This document shows, piece after piece, positions 8,274 through 17,083 of a DNA stretch of 64,000 nucleotides. Numbering within the stretch: position 1 is the first letter of the stretch; each line of letters begins with the position of its first letter. The DNA comes from Chlorogloeopsis fritschii PCC 6912. GTDB lineage: Bacteria; Cyanobacteriota; Cyanobacteriia; Cyanobacteriales; Nostocaceae. Both the position numbers and the translations under genes were made by a program. A model generated the notes under the pieces. It saw only the letters and a program-made list of their open reading frames with translations, had not been told where the DNA came from and did no database searches. The stretch lies in assembly GCF_000317285.1 (NCBI RefSeq), contig NZ_AJLN01000104.1:1-64000 (forward strand), written 5' to 3'.

Positions 8274-9914
8274 ATGAAGCATCATGTTTTTAATTTTCAG
8301 CATTCTGCATTCTCCACAGCGCATTTAAATTCTTTACTGGATGCAGTTACTAATTTAAATATCATTGTTATCGGTGACGCGATTCTTGATTGCTATCTAG
8401 AAGGATTTAGCGATCGCCTTTGTCGAGAAGCTCCGGTGCCAGTTGTTACTGTTACCAATAGCGAGTATGTTCCAGGTGGAGCGGCTAATACAGCTGTTAA
8501 TGTCCGCAGTCTGGGTGGCAAAGTAACATTTATATCAGCGATTGGAGATGATGGCGAGGGTTCTTTGCTATGCCAAGCACTCTCACGGCGCAGCGTTCCC
8601 TCAAAACACCTAATTGTACAGTCAGGCAGGCAAACTCTGGCTAAACAAAGGGTGATGGCGTCTTCACAAATACTAGTAAGATTTGATTTTGGTACAACAG
8701 ATGCTATTGATGAAGATTCTGAACAAGCGTTGATAGATGAACTTGAGCGTAGATATCCAGAATGTGATGCAGCGATCGTGTCGGATTACGGCTATGGAAT
8801 TTTGACTCAAAGGGTGATTGATAAATTATCTCAACTCCAGGCACGCCATAACCACGTCTTAGTTGTTGATGCTAAAAATCTTGCAGCTTATCGTCATATT
8901 GGTACTACCGCAGTTAAACCAAATTATGAGCAGGTTTTGAAACTGCTGAATATTCCTCCTCTAAAAGCGGATAATCAGAGCGTCAAATCGCGTGTTGAGC
9001 AAATCTTACCTTATGGCGATCGGATACTCGAACTTACAGGAGCAACAATTGCTGCCGTCACCTTAGATGCTGAAGGTGGAATTATTTTTGAGAGAGGTTC
9101 ACAACCCCATCGCACCTATACCCAACCGACAATTCAATCTCGTACCGCAGGTGCTGGAGATACATTTGTTAGCGCCCTCACCCTTGCCCTTGCTGTTGGT
9201 GCTGCTACACCACTAGCAGCCGATTTCGCTGCCACTGCTGCTGCTGTAGTTGTAGGAAAAGACGGTACAAGCGTCTGTTCTGCCGAAGAATTACGGGAAT
9301 TTCTCTTGAATGGAGAGACGGGGGAAGAAAAGGACACGGGGACACGGGGACACGGAGACACGGGGAATTTTTCAATACAATCTCCCCGCGTCTTTGAAGC
9401 TGCGTCTAATGAAGTGCCACCCCAAAAATACATTTCGGATCTCAACCAACTCCTTGCCCTTGTTACCTCTTACCGCAAAGCAGGACGCAAAATTGTTTTC
9501 ACGAATGGTTGCTTTGACATTCTCCATGCCGGGCACGTTTCCTATCTCAATTACGCTAAGGCATTAGGCGATATTTTGATTGTTGGCTTGAATTCCGATA
9601 ACAGTATCCGACGTCTAAAAGGTTCAAGTCGCCCCATTAATACTTTAGAAGACCGCATTCAAGTTCTGAGTGGACTCGGTTGTGTCGATCATCTAATAGC
9701 CTTTGAAGAAGATACTCCTAGCAATTTAATTCGTATAGTTCGCCCCGACGTCTTTGTCAAAGGTGGTAACTATACCAAAGAAACATTACCAGAAGCACCT
9801 TTAGTAGAACAGTTGGGTGGAGAGGTAAGATTGCTGCCGTTTGTAGAAAATCGTTCCACTACTCGCATAATTGAGCGCATTCGTGAACTAGCTGGAAAAG
9901 GGATTGGGGATTAG
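8274..9914 (+). CDS. hldE: Bifunctional heptose-7-phosphate kinase / heptose-1-phosphate adenylyltransferase
   Basis: 546 residues. Residues ~25-345 are a PfkB-type kinase (VIGDAILDCYLEGF, PGGAANTAVN, catalytic RTAGAGDTFVSAL); residues ~395-540 are a nucleotidyltransferase (FTNGCFDILHAGH, with the HxGH-type site, and later FVKGGNY). The protein phosphorylates heptose 7-phosphate at C1 and, after GmhB acts, adds AMP to give ADP-heptose. E. coli HldE is about 477 residues; the extra length is mostly the interdomain linker, where a GGGACACGG heptamer repeat is read in frame as GEEKDTGTRGHGDTG. It is downstream of gmhB and followed by GT9 genes that could use its product. Confidence 0.93.
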   Translation: MKHHVFNFQHSAFSTAHLNSLLDAVTNLNIIVIGDAILDCYLEGFSDRLCREAPVPVVTVTNSEYVPGGAANTAVNVRSLGGKVTFISAIGDDGEGSLLCQALSRRSVPSKHLIVQSGRQTLAKQRVMASSQILVRFDFGTTDAIDEDSEQALIDELERRYPECDAAIVSDYGYGILTQRVIDKLSQLQARHNHVLVVDAKNLAAYRHIGTTAVKPNYEQVLKLLNIPPLKADNQSVKSRVEQILPYGDRILELTGATIAAVTLDAEGGIIFERGSQPHRTYTQPTIQSRTAGAGDTFVSALTLALAVGAATPLAADFAATAAAVVVGKDGTSVCSAEELREFLLNGETGEEKDTGTRGHGDTGNFSIQSPRVFEAASNEVPPQKYISDLNQLLALVTSYRKAGRKIVFTNGCFDILHAGHVSYLNYAKALGDILIVGLNSDNSIRRLKGSSRPINTLEDRIQVLSGLGCVDHLIAFEEDTPSNLIRIVRPDVFVKGGNYTKETLPEAPLVEQLGGEVRLLPFVENRSTTRIIERIRELAGKGIGD

Positions 9915-10031
9915 TAAAGAGAATTCTGTCTATTTGTGTCCATCTGTGTGCATCGGTGGTCGATTTCTAAAACATCATCTTTTTCACAACTTCAATTTAC
10001 ATCAAGCGTAAATCCAAAATTGTTACAACAA

Positions 10032-11195
10032 ATGACTACCTGGGAATCTGCTGAAAATATTCTATGCATCAGACTGGACACAATTGGCGATGTCCTGATG
10101 ACTACACCAGCAATTCGCGCGTTGAAAGCATCAAATCCTCGCCGTCGAATTACGCTGCTAACTTCTTCTGCGGGTGTAGCCGCTGCCTCACTTGTGCCAG
10201 AAATTGACGAAGTTATGGTTTACGATGCACCTTGGTTAAAAGCAACAGCACCGCGATTAAATAGCCGTCCTGAGTATGAAATGGCTGAACATTTACGGCT
10301 TTTAAACTTCGATGGTGCTATCATTTTCACGGTATATAGTCAAAATCCTTTACCCTCAGCATTTTTATGCTATTTGGCGGATATTCCTCTGCGGTTAGCT
10401 CACTGCCATGAAAATCCGTATCAGTTGCTAACAGATTGGGTAAAAGATCCAGAACCAGAAAAGTTTGTGCGCCATGAGGTGCAGCGTCAACTCAACTTGG
10501 TTGGCACAATCGGCTGCTATACAGATGATGAAAGATTGTCTTTGCGTGTCCCAAACGAAGCTTTGGCAGTAGTGGAGGGCATTCTCCAAAACATAGGCAT
10601 TGATAAACAGCGTCCTTTAATTGTGATTCATCCTGGTGCGACTGCTGCTTCACGACGCTATCCGCCAGAAAAATTTGCTCTGGTTGCCAGAACTTTAGCT
10701 ATGGATATGGGTATGCAAGTTGTTTTCACTGGTACTGAATCAGAGCAAGAATTGGTGGCAGAAATTGAAAAGGCAATGATGGCAGCGGATGCGATCGCTA
10801 AAGGTTTCTATCAGAAAATTGCTGTAACTGATGATTTATCTCCAAAATCTGCTGCTGTTCATTCACTTGTGGGATACCTGAATCTTAGTGAACTGGCGGC
10901 ACTATTGCAACTTTCTTCCCTACTAATTTCCAATAATACTGGCCCCGTCCACATTGCTGCTGCTGTTGGTACACCAGTTGTTGATTTGTACGCCCTTACC
11001 AACCCTCAGCATACTCCCTGGGGTATTCCCAATCGGGTGCTATTCCACGATGTACCTTGCAAATATTGCTACAAAAGTATCTGCCCTGAAGGACATCATC
11101 AATGTCTAAGTCTTGTAACGCCTGAGTCTGTAGTGGATGCTGCGTGTGAATTGCTGCAAATTCAGGTAGAAAAGGAGCTTGCAATTCAAAGTTAA
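10032..11195 (+). CDS. Glycosyltransferase family 9 (heptosyltransferase-like)
   Basis: About 387 residues from the ATG at 10032. The frame is open from 9936, but the extra 32 codons are a repeat (TTTGTGTCCATCTGTGTG-like), so I take the later start, whose ATGACTACC matches the repeat-derived starts nearby. GT9 motifs: CIRLDTIGDVLMTTPAIRAL at the N-terminus, IHPGATAASRRYPPEKF and VFTGTESE in the second half, ISNNTGPVHIAAAVGTP, and a Cys-rich end (CKYCYKSICPEGHHQC), common in cyanobacterial GT9 proteins. Adjacent to hldE; the donor is probably ADP-heptose (inference). Confidence 0.9.
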   Translation: MTTWESAENILCIRLDTIGDVLMTTPAIRALKASNPRRRITLLTSSAGVAAASLVPEIDEVMVYDAPWLKATAPRLNSRPEYEMAEHLRLLNFDGAIIFTVYSQNPLPSAFLCYLADIPLRLAHCHENPYQLLTDWVKDPEPEKFVRHEVQRQLNLVGTIGCYTDDERLSLRVPNEALAVVEGILQNIGIDKQRPLIVIHPGATAASRRYPPEKFALVARTLAMDMGMQVVFTGTESEQELVAEIEKAMMAADAIAKGFYQKIAVTDDLSPKSAAVHSLVGYLNLSELAALLQLSSLLISNNTGPVHIAAAVGTPVVDLYALTNPQHTPWGIPNRVLFHDVPCKYCYKSICPEGHHQCLSLVTPESVVDAACELLQIQVEKELAIQS

Positions 11196-11229
11196 AATTT
11201 ATTCTCTTTCCATTCAAAGATATTTATTT

Positions 11230-11268
11230 AACGAACCACAAAGAACACAAAGGACACAAAGGAAGAAC
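11230..11268 (+). repeat. AACGAACCACA-family dispersed repeat upstream of a GT2 gene
   Basis: Same family as bases 41-78. It is in frame with the following GT2 gene and would add NEPQRTQRTQRK upstream of its first natural residue if an earlier start were used. It ends 9 bp before the likely ATG. Confidence 0.8.
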
Positions 11269-11277
11269 AGCCCAGAA

Positions 11278-12081
11278 ATGACAGTCGATATTCTGATTCC
11301 CACCTATAATCGTCCAACTGCCTTGGCTGTAACTCTCACGAGTTTGATAGCCCAAACTTATCGTGGCTTTCGTGTTATTATTTCCGATCAAACTGAAGAT
11401 AGTAACCCAGCAGAAAGTGGTGAAGTTCAAGCGGTGTTAAGGGTGCTTCGCGCTCACAATCATAATGTGGAAGTACACAAACACTTGCCCCGTCGAGGTA
11501 TTGCAGAACAGCGACAGTTTTTGCTGGAGCAAGCCACTGCTCCCTATGTGCTTTTTCTTGACGATGACTTGATTTTAGAACCTTATGTAGTTGAACGAAT
11601 GCTCGCAGCGATTAAAGAAGAAGGCTGTGGTTTTGTTGGCAGTGCAGTGATCGGACTCAGCTTTATTGATGATATTCGCCCACAGGAGCAAAAAATAGAG
11701 TTGTGGGAAGGGCGAGTGCAGCCAGAGATTGTTAAACCAGAAACCCCGGAATGGGAACGCTGGCGTTTGCATAATGCTGCTAATCTTTATCACGTTCAGC
11801 AACAGTTGGGTTTAACACCGAAGCAACAACGCAAGTACCATGTTGCTTGGGTGGGTGGTTGTGTCATCTATGATACTGCCAAACTTCGTAGTATAGGCGG
11901 CTATTCTTTTTGGCGAGAACTTCCCCCAGAACATTGTGGTGAAGATGTTTTGGTGCAAAAGCGACTAATGGCGTTACATGGTGGCTGCGGAATTATTCCT
12001 TCTGGTGTTTACCATCAAGAGTTGCCAACGACAATTGTCAACCGTGATGTACCTGCGGATAAATACGTATATAGAAAGTAG
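11278..12081 (+). CDS. Glycosyltransferase family 2
   Basis: About 267 residues. The N-terminus MTVDILIPTYNRPTAL is the start of the GT-A fold; the acidic motif FLDDDLIL (about residue 92) binds the metal-nucleotide. VGGCVIYDT and PEHCGEDVLVQKRLM mark the acceptor side with the conserved ED. The start is at 11278 rather than the upstream in-frame codon at 11179, because the added residues are the translated repeat. It follows a GT9 by 82 bp and is followed by another GT9 after 25 bp, so it belongs to the same transcription unit and glycan pathway. Confidence 0.88.
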   Translation: MTVDILIPTYNRPTALAVTLTSLIAQTYRGFRVIISDQTEDSNPAESGEVQAVLRVLRAHNHNVEVHKHLPRRGIAEQRQFLLEQATAPYVLFLDDDLILEPYVVERMLAAIKEEGCGFVGSAVIGLSFIDDIRPQEQKIELWEGRVQPEIVKPETPEWERWRLHNAANLYHVQQQLGLTPKQQRKYHVAWVGGCVIYDTAKLRSIGGYSFWRELPPEHCGEDVLVQKRLMALHGGCGIIPSGVYHQELPTTIVNRDVPADKYVYRK

Positions 12082-12106
12082 ATAAGTGTAAAAATTAAAA
12101 TTTATT

Positions 12107-13105
12107 ATGCGTAAAATTTTATTCGTAGAATTATTAGGTGGAATTGGCGATGTGTTAATTGCTCTCGGTGCCATACAAGCACTTTCGCGTTCTTATCCAA
12201 CAGCTGAACTTACAGTTTTAACTTTCCCACCAGGAGGTGAACTATTAGAAACCGATCGCCTCATTCATCGAGTTGTTTATGCTGAACCAGGTAAAGCAAA
12301 ACAATCGGCTATTGAGTTATTAACTCGTGAAAAATTTGATTTGATTGTCTCAGATACGAACTACGACGATATTGATGTAGAGACGCGAAATTTTGCGTGT
12401 CTAAGTGGTGCATCACAGGTAGTGACGAATTTATGGCGACAACCTCCACCAGATGAACGAGTAGGCGATCGCTTTCTCCAAATCCTCCTCTCAGAAGGCT
12501 TAATTAAAAAAGATGCAGTTAAACCAGCCCAACTCCACCTCACCCCAACAGAACTAAACAAAGCACAAAAGCTATTTCATCTTCTGCGCCGTCCCCTTGT
12601 ATTTTTCTGTTCAGATGCGGGGATGGCAATCAAGCGCTGGTCAGAAGTTAATTTTATTACTTTAGGTAAAATTTTACAGCAGCGTTGGGGCGCAACTGTA
12701 ATTGTTCCAGTCGGTTCCAATCTCAATCAGTCAACAAACATTGTGGAAGGAATTGGTAAAGAAGCGCAGATTTTACCCCGTGGTAAGTTACGGGATTTAG
12801 CAGCTGCTTTAGCTTGTGCTGATTTAGTAGTAGCATCTGATACTGGCCCCGCTCGGATTGCTGCGGCGCTGAATGTACCAACAATTACTTTATTTGGCCC
12901 TTCTTGGCACGGGCGCTATGGTCAGCCGCCACCTCATATCAATTTGCAAGGCTATCCGGAATGCCCAGAACGTAATATCAGTAATTTTACTGTACAGGAG
13001 TGTTGGTATAGTGGCATATGCCCTCTAGATAAAGGTTGGCAAAGTTGTATGGAAGAAATTTCGGTTGATGAGGTTTTAGCTGTTGTGGAGAAGTTTTTGA
13101 ACTAA
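12107..13105 (+). CDS. Glycosyltransferase family 9
   Basis: 332 residues. It has ELLGGIGDVLIALGAIQAL at the N-terminus, the second-half VFFCSDAGMAIKRWSEVNF in place of the usual HPGA, then VVASDTGPARIAAALNVP and LFGPSWHGRYG. The donor-site HPGA is altered to CSDA, so the donor may differ from its GT9 neighbours. A partly decayed copy of the AGACGCGAAATTT palindrome (12376-12403) is read in frame as DVETRNFACLS between the two halves, so the domain junction tolerates insertions. Co-directional with the GT2 gene. Confidence 0.87.
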   Translation: MRKILFVELLGGIGDVLIALGAIQALSRSYPTAELTVLTFPPGGELLETDRLIHRVVYAEPGKAKQSAIELLTREKFDLIVSDTNYDDIDVETRNFACLSGASQVVTNLWRQPPPDERVGDRFLQILLSEGLIKKDAVKPAQLHLTPTELNKAQKLFHLLRRPLVFFCSDAGMAIKRWSEVNFITLGKILQQRWGATVIVPVGSNLNQSTNIVEGIGKEAQILPRGKLRDLAAALACADLVVASDTGPARIAAALNVPTITLFGPSWHGRYGQPPPHINLQGYPECPERNISNFTVQECWYSGICPLDKGWQSCMEEISVDEVLAVVEKFLN

Positions 13106-13252
13106 CCGCAGAGAACGCAGAGAACACAGAGATGGAGATGGGGAGCTTCAGAGGCAGGGGAGCAGAGGAGAACAACTAACCACTGTACGGGCGGGTTTAA
13201 AAGATAAATTATCATTTTGAACGGCAAGATTATCAACAAAACCCACCCCTAC
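13106..13252. repeat. Repeat cluster, including GTACGGGCGGGTTT element copy 2 (13185-13252)
   Basis: 13106-13131 is a degenerate CGCAGAGAACGCAGAGAAC repeat. 13185-13252 starts GTACGGGCGGGTTT and ends AAAACCCACCCCTAC with GATAAATTATC inside, as at 6770-6838. The ends are imperfect inverted repeats. Confidence 0.7.
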
Positions 13253-13272
13253 TATCCACTAACAAATGACCA

Positions 13273-14322
13273 ATGACTAACATCTTAGTGATGCGCCTCG
13301 ATAATATTGGTGATGTGATTATGACGAGTCCGGCTTTACGGGCGATTAAGGAAAATTTGCCTGACTGTCGTTTGACGTTGATGGCGAGTCCAGGTGGCGC
13401 ACAGGCGGCTACGTTACTACCTTGGGTGGATGAAGTATTGCCGTGGCGGGTTCTTTGGCAAGATTTGGGAAAGTTAGATTTCAACCCAGAACGGGAGTGG
13501 GAATTAATCAGGACTTTACAAGCCGGCAAGTTTGACGCGGCGATTATTTTTACCAGCTTTAGCCAGAGTCCTCATCCAGCTGCTTTTGTATGTTATTTGG
13601 CTGGTATACCTTTGCGAATGGGAGAGTCTAAGGAATTTGGACAGGGTGTATTAACATTAGAGCTTCCAGCCGCACCAGATGAAATCCATCAAGTAGAGAG
13701 AAATTTACGACTGATTGAGGCTGCTGGTTTTGAAGTGATTGACCGTAATCTTTGCATCCAAATTCCAGAAACTGCACAAAAAGAAGCTTTGGCTTTGCTA
13801 TCTGGGAATAGTGAATATCAAAATTCACAATTTCCCCCCTATCTGTTACTAAATCCCTGGACAAGCTGCCAATCACGCAATTACGACTCACAACGCTTTG
13901 CGATCGCTGCCTTACAATTAGCGAAAGCAACACAAATGCCCGTAGTGGTAACGGGTGTAGAAAAAGACTGCGACAAAAGTGCATCTTTATTGGCGATGTT
14001 AGGCGACTATGCCATAAATCTAATTGGCAAAACAACTCTACCTCAACTTGCAGCACTAATCGCCAATGCCAAACTAGTGCTAACTAACAATACCTCAACT
14101 ATGCATATAGCTGATGCTACTCGCACACCTACTGTTGTGATGTTTGCCGGAACTGAACTTGAGTCACAATGGCAACCGCGCAACGGTTATTCTCGTTTGT
14201 TGCGTCGTCCAACTCACTGTAGTCCGTGCTATGCCTTTAGGTGTCCCTACAATTTGGAATGTCTAGATATCTCACCCGAAGAAGTGGTCGTAACAGGATT
14301 AGAACTGCTTAAATTTGACTAG
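13273..14322 (+). CDS. Glycosyltransferase family 9
   Basis: 349 residues. N-terminal MRLDNIGDVIMTSPALRAI; second half LLNPWTSCQSRNYDSQRF in the place of HPGA, VVTGVEKD, LTNNTSTMHIADATRTP, and a Cys-rich end (HCSPCYAFRCPYNLEC) like the GT9 at 10032. The start codon lies in CCAATGACTAA. Its 3' end overlaps the convergent metallo-hydrolase gene by 4 bp. It is the closest intact relative, by eye, of the truncated GT9 at 3087-3608. Confidence 0.9.
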   Translation: MTNILVMRLDNIGDVIMTSPALRAIKENLPDCRLTLMASPGGAQAATLLPWVDEVLPWRVLWQDLGKLDFNPEREWELIRTLQAGKFDAAIIFTSFSQSPHPAAFVCYLAGIPLRMGESKEFGQGVLTLELPAAPDEIHQVERNLRLIEAAGFEVIDRNLCIQIPETAQKEALALLSGNSEYQNSQFPPYLLLNPWTSCQSRNYDSQRFAIAALQLAKATQMPVVVTGVEKDCDKSASLLAMLGDYAINLIGKTTLPQLAALIANAKLVLTNNTSTMHIADATRTPTVVMFAGTELESQWQPRNGYSRLLRRPTHCSPCYAFRCPYNLECLDISPEEVVVTGLELLKFD

Positions 14323-15146
14323 AGTTTGTCAGCAAACGTCTTGAATTCAATGGCATCATGACTGCAAAAGAGGCGCACATCACTACTGTGTGAGAGCGAT
14401 AACGCACGTAACCGTTCTTGATTGTAGAGCCGAGCCTTGCGATCTACTTCCATCAACCATTGGTAAGCACTCAAACCTGGGGTACAATGTGGTTTGGAAG
14501 TGTTCATTTCGTGCCGATAAAAATAGGCATCACCCGCGTGTAGGAGCCAACCTTCCGGTGTCTCAATGGCAATGCCAGCATGACCGTGTGTATGACCAGC
14601 GAGGGGTATCAGGAGAATCTCAGGTGGCAGACCATCAAGATTGCGTACTGCCTCGAAACCGAACCAAGGTTCGCCCCCTGGTGAATAATATTTCCATTGT
14701 TTCACTTCATCCCAATGACTTGGGCGATAACGTTGCGATGAGATGAAACCACGCCTTTTCTGTGCTGTTTCAATTTCAGACTGCATTATATGCACGGTTG
14801 CCTCTGGGAAATCCTCTAATCCACCCGCATGATCGAAATCAAGGTGGGTAAGCACTATGTGGCGTACATCACTTGGGTTAAAGCCAAGCTGCTTAATCTG
14901 AGCAAGCGCTGTGTATTTTTGTTCAAACTGGATGCGATTCAAATTCATGAAGAACGGACTGAGTCTTGATAATGGTGCTTTGATATCCCGCTCTCCAAAG
15001 CCAGTATCGATGAGAACGAGTCCCTGATTTGTCTCAACCAGCAGGCAGTGGCAGACAAGGCTAGCTGTTAGCCCGCGACTAAAGCCATCGAAGAGCGCTC
15101 CGCCAATCGGACACATACAACCGCAATTGAGATGATGAATACGCAT
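14319..15146 (-). CDS. Metallo-beta-lactamase-fold hydrolase (AHL-lactonase-like)
   Basis: 275 residues. The metal site is visible: LTHLDFDHAGG (the HxHxDH site with Asp in the second position, as in one MBL subgroup), GHTHGHAGI, a later HAGDAYF Asp, and SHD near the end. Length and layout match N-acyl-homoserine lactone lactonase-like MBL proteins, but the substrate may be another ester or lactone. A good ribosome-binding site (GGGAGAA) precedes the ATG. It is convergent with the glycosyltransferase island, so probably not part of that pathway. Confidence 0.8.
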   Translation of the reverse strand: MRIHHLNCGCMCPIGGALFDGFSRGLTASLVCHCLLVETNQGLVLIDTGFGERDIKAPLSRLSPFFMNLNRIQFEQKYTALAQIKQLGFNPSDVRHIVLTHLDFDHAGGLEDFPEATVHIMQSEIETAQKRRGFISSQRYRPSHWDEVKQWKYYSPGGEPWFGFEAVRNLDGLPPEILLIPLAGHTHGHAGIAIETPEGWLLHAGDAYFYRHEMNTSKPHCTPGLSAYQWLMEVDRKARLYNQERLRALSLSHSSDVRLFCSHDAIEFKTFADKL

Positions 15147-15254
15147 GAATATTTCTCCCTTGCATCAATCTCTCTTAAAGACAAAAGAATAGGGAAAATC
15201 TTCATACTTTGGTGTGAAAAAATTTAGAGATTGCAAATATTAAATTATGTTTTA

Positions 15255-15462
15255 GGGGTTGCTGAATAAGAGTATGAATCATAATTTGGCGTTGCTGATT
15301 CCAAGTATGAATTTGTCTCACGCAGAGGCGCAGAGTCGCAGAGAGTAAGAGTTTTAAAAATGCCTGATTCTTAAATTTCGTACCTCAATTCAGTAATGCC
15401 CATAATTTTATTGACTTTTGTGTGAGGCTAAAAAACAATTCATACTCAAATTTAGTAATGCT
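15255..15462. mobile_element. Old copy of the ~110-bp inverted-repeat element, interrupted by a younger copy
   Basis: The outer ends GGGGTTGCTGAATAAGAG and the complement AGCATTACTAAATTTGAG match the GGCGTTGCTGA family. The flanks ATGTTTTA (15247-15254) and ATATTTTG (15463-15470) are a decayed 8-bp target duplication, 6 of 8 matching. A complete younger copy sits inside. Confidence 0.75.
15288..15400. mobile_element. MITE-like element, family A, copy 1 (113 bp, nested)
   Basis: Ends GGCGTTGCTGATTCCAAG and complement GGCATTACTGAATTGAGG. Flanked on both sides by CATAATTT (15280-15287 and 15401-15408), a perfect 8-bp target duplication. The interior holds the CACGCAGAGGCGCAGAG repeat also found in copies 3 and 4. 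It encodes no protein. Confidence 0.9.
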
Positions 15463-15487
15463 ATATTTTGAGCATTTTTAACTACCT

Positions 15488-16729
15488 ATGACTCATGTTG
15501 CTATTATTGCTGGTGCTTACAAGCCTAAACATTGTGGTGTCGCTCACTACACTTCACGTTTGCGTTCTGCTCTACAAAAGCTAGATATTGAATCTGTTAT
15601 TCTCACTACACATACAGCTGCTATGCAGGCAAATGAACTCAACATAAAAGGTGTGGTAAAAGATTGGCGATTTGCTGATTTGATGTCTTTGGTGCAAGCA
15701 GTAAATTCAATTGATGTTGACATCCTACATATCCAACACGCAGCAGGAACTTATGGATTTGAACTTGCTATCTTTTTGTTACCATTACTTCTAAAAACTA
15801 CGGGCTACAGTCAGCCAATAGTCACAACTGTGCATGAGTACGGCTGGTGGGAATGGCAACCAAAGTATCTACCTTCACAAGTTGTGGAATGGTTAAAAAT
15901 GTGGGGACAAAATCACGGTTGGTGGGATAGAGAAGATGGATTTTTACTAACTTTAAGTAATGCAATCATTACAACTAATTCTGAAGCAGAAGCAGTAATT
16001 CACAAACGCTTACCACAGCTTAACGAACATATATTTAATATCCCGATCGCCGCAAATGTTGAGTGTACACCTATTGACCGAACTACAGCACGTCAGCTAT
16101 TGCGTAAAATCTGCCATTGGGGTTCAGATACGGTTGTGATTGTCTTTTTTGGTTTTCTTCACCCAGTTAAAGGCTTAGAAACTCTCTTAAGCGCATTCCA
16201 AAAAGTGCTGAGAACTCATTCCCAAGCACGACTGTTACTAGTTGGTGGTGTGGAAAGTTTAGCTTTACGAGGAGAAGAGGCAAAACGTTATTGGGATAAA
16301 CTTCACACTCTAGCAAGAGAATTGAATTTAGGTAATCAAGTGTATTTCACGGGCTATCTGGATGCTGAAACTGCTTCAAAATATCTAGCTGGTGCCGATA
16401 TAGGAGTATTACCTTTCAACCACGGAACAACAATGAAAAGTGGTTCACTCTTAACTTTGTTAGCTCATAATTTGCCAGTAATTGCCACAGAACATTCTAC
16501 ACCTCTACCAGATGAAATGAGGGTGCAGCTAGTGCCTCCTCGTAATATAGATGCTTTGGCAGATGCACTTTGCCAATTACTGAACAATCCTGAGCAATGT
16601 AGGCATTTAGGTGAATCTGGTCGTACTTTTGTAGAAAAATTTAGTTGGTCAAGTGTAGCGCGATCGCACTTCCAAATCTATCAGCAACTTTGTTGTTCTT
16701 CATCCCGGCGCAACCGATCGCCGACGTAG
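15488..16729 (+). CDS. Glycosyltransferase family 4
   Basis: 413 residues. N-terminal GAYKPKHCGVAHYTSRL is a GT4 acceptor-side motif; FFGFLHPVKGLETLLSAF and RLLLVGG begin the donor domain. The usual EPFG is replaced here by GVLPFNHGTTMKSGSLLTLL, as in several cyanobacterial GT4 proteins. The last residues (CCSSSRRNRSPT) overlap, in another frame, a GT9 remnant (16692-16922), so the natural C-terminus has probably been replaced by a few residues of junction sequence. It follows a repeat-rich intergenic stretch and no longer joins the 2-14 kb unit. Confidence 0.85.
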   Translation: MTHVAIIAGAYKPKHCGVAHYTSRLRSALQKLDIESVILTTHTAAMQANELNIKGVVKDWRFADLMSLVQAVNSIDVDILHIQHAAGTYGFELAIFLLPLLLKTTGYSQPIVTTVHEYGWWEWQPKYLPSQVVEWLKMWGQNHGWWDREDGFLLTLSNAIITTNSEAEAVIHKRLPQLNEHIFNIPIAANVECTPIDRTTARQLLRKICHWGSDTVVIVFFGFLHPVKGLETLLSAFQKVLRTHSQARLLLVGGVESLALRGEEAKRYWDKLHTLARELNLGNQVYFTGYLDAETASKYLAGADIGVLPFNHGTTMKSGSLLTLLAHNLPVIATEHSTPLPDEMRVQLVPPRNIDALADALCQLLNNPEQCRHLGESGRTFVEKFSWSSVARSHFQIYQQLCCSSSRRNRSPT

Positions 16730-16922
16730 GTGGGCAGCACAAAAATTCGCCGCTGTCGGAGACGCTTTGGCTGCTGCTGGTGCTGATGTTGTCGTCACGG
16801 GTACAAAGCCAGAGTGGGAATGTGTCAATACTGTAGTCAAAACAATGAAGGCGATCGCACCCACAATTACCAGGTACTTAGAAGCTAACTCAAAACAGAT
16901 AGTGTTTCGTCTACCCAGGTAA
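16692..16922 (+). pseudogene. GT9 glycosyltransferase remnant (start of C-terminal domain)
   Basis: Frame +1 relative to the GT4 end reads LHPGATDRRRRWAAQKF, then AGADVVVTGTKPEWECVNT, ending at a stop at 16920. This matches the HPGA...VVFTGTESE part of GT9 proteins in this island. There is no start codon and no upstream or downstream half, so about 75 codons of a decayed gene remain. Confidence 0.75.
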
Positions 16923-17083
16923 ATGGGAAAAGTTTGCAGAGCTAAGATTTTGTTGTTTTAGATTCCACGTGGGGACACAGGTAAGCAACTAGTAGCTCTT
17001 GAGTCTGACTGAGAAGCTGTTGGCGATACTCCGCGTGCCTCTGCGTTTAAAAACACTATGATTTTACGCAAAACTGTATTTAA

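Noticed and set aside
9936-10031. Extended N-terminus of the second GT9 gene
   Set aside because: It is translated repeat; a start at 10032 gives the family's usual N-terminus.
16645-16836. 63-codon open frame overlapping the GT4 end
   Set aside because: The protein-like signal in this stretch is the GT9 remnant in another frame (HPGATDRRRR), not this frame.
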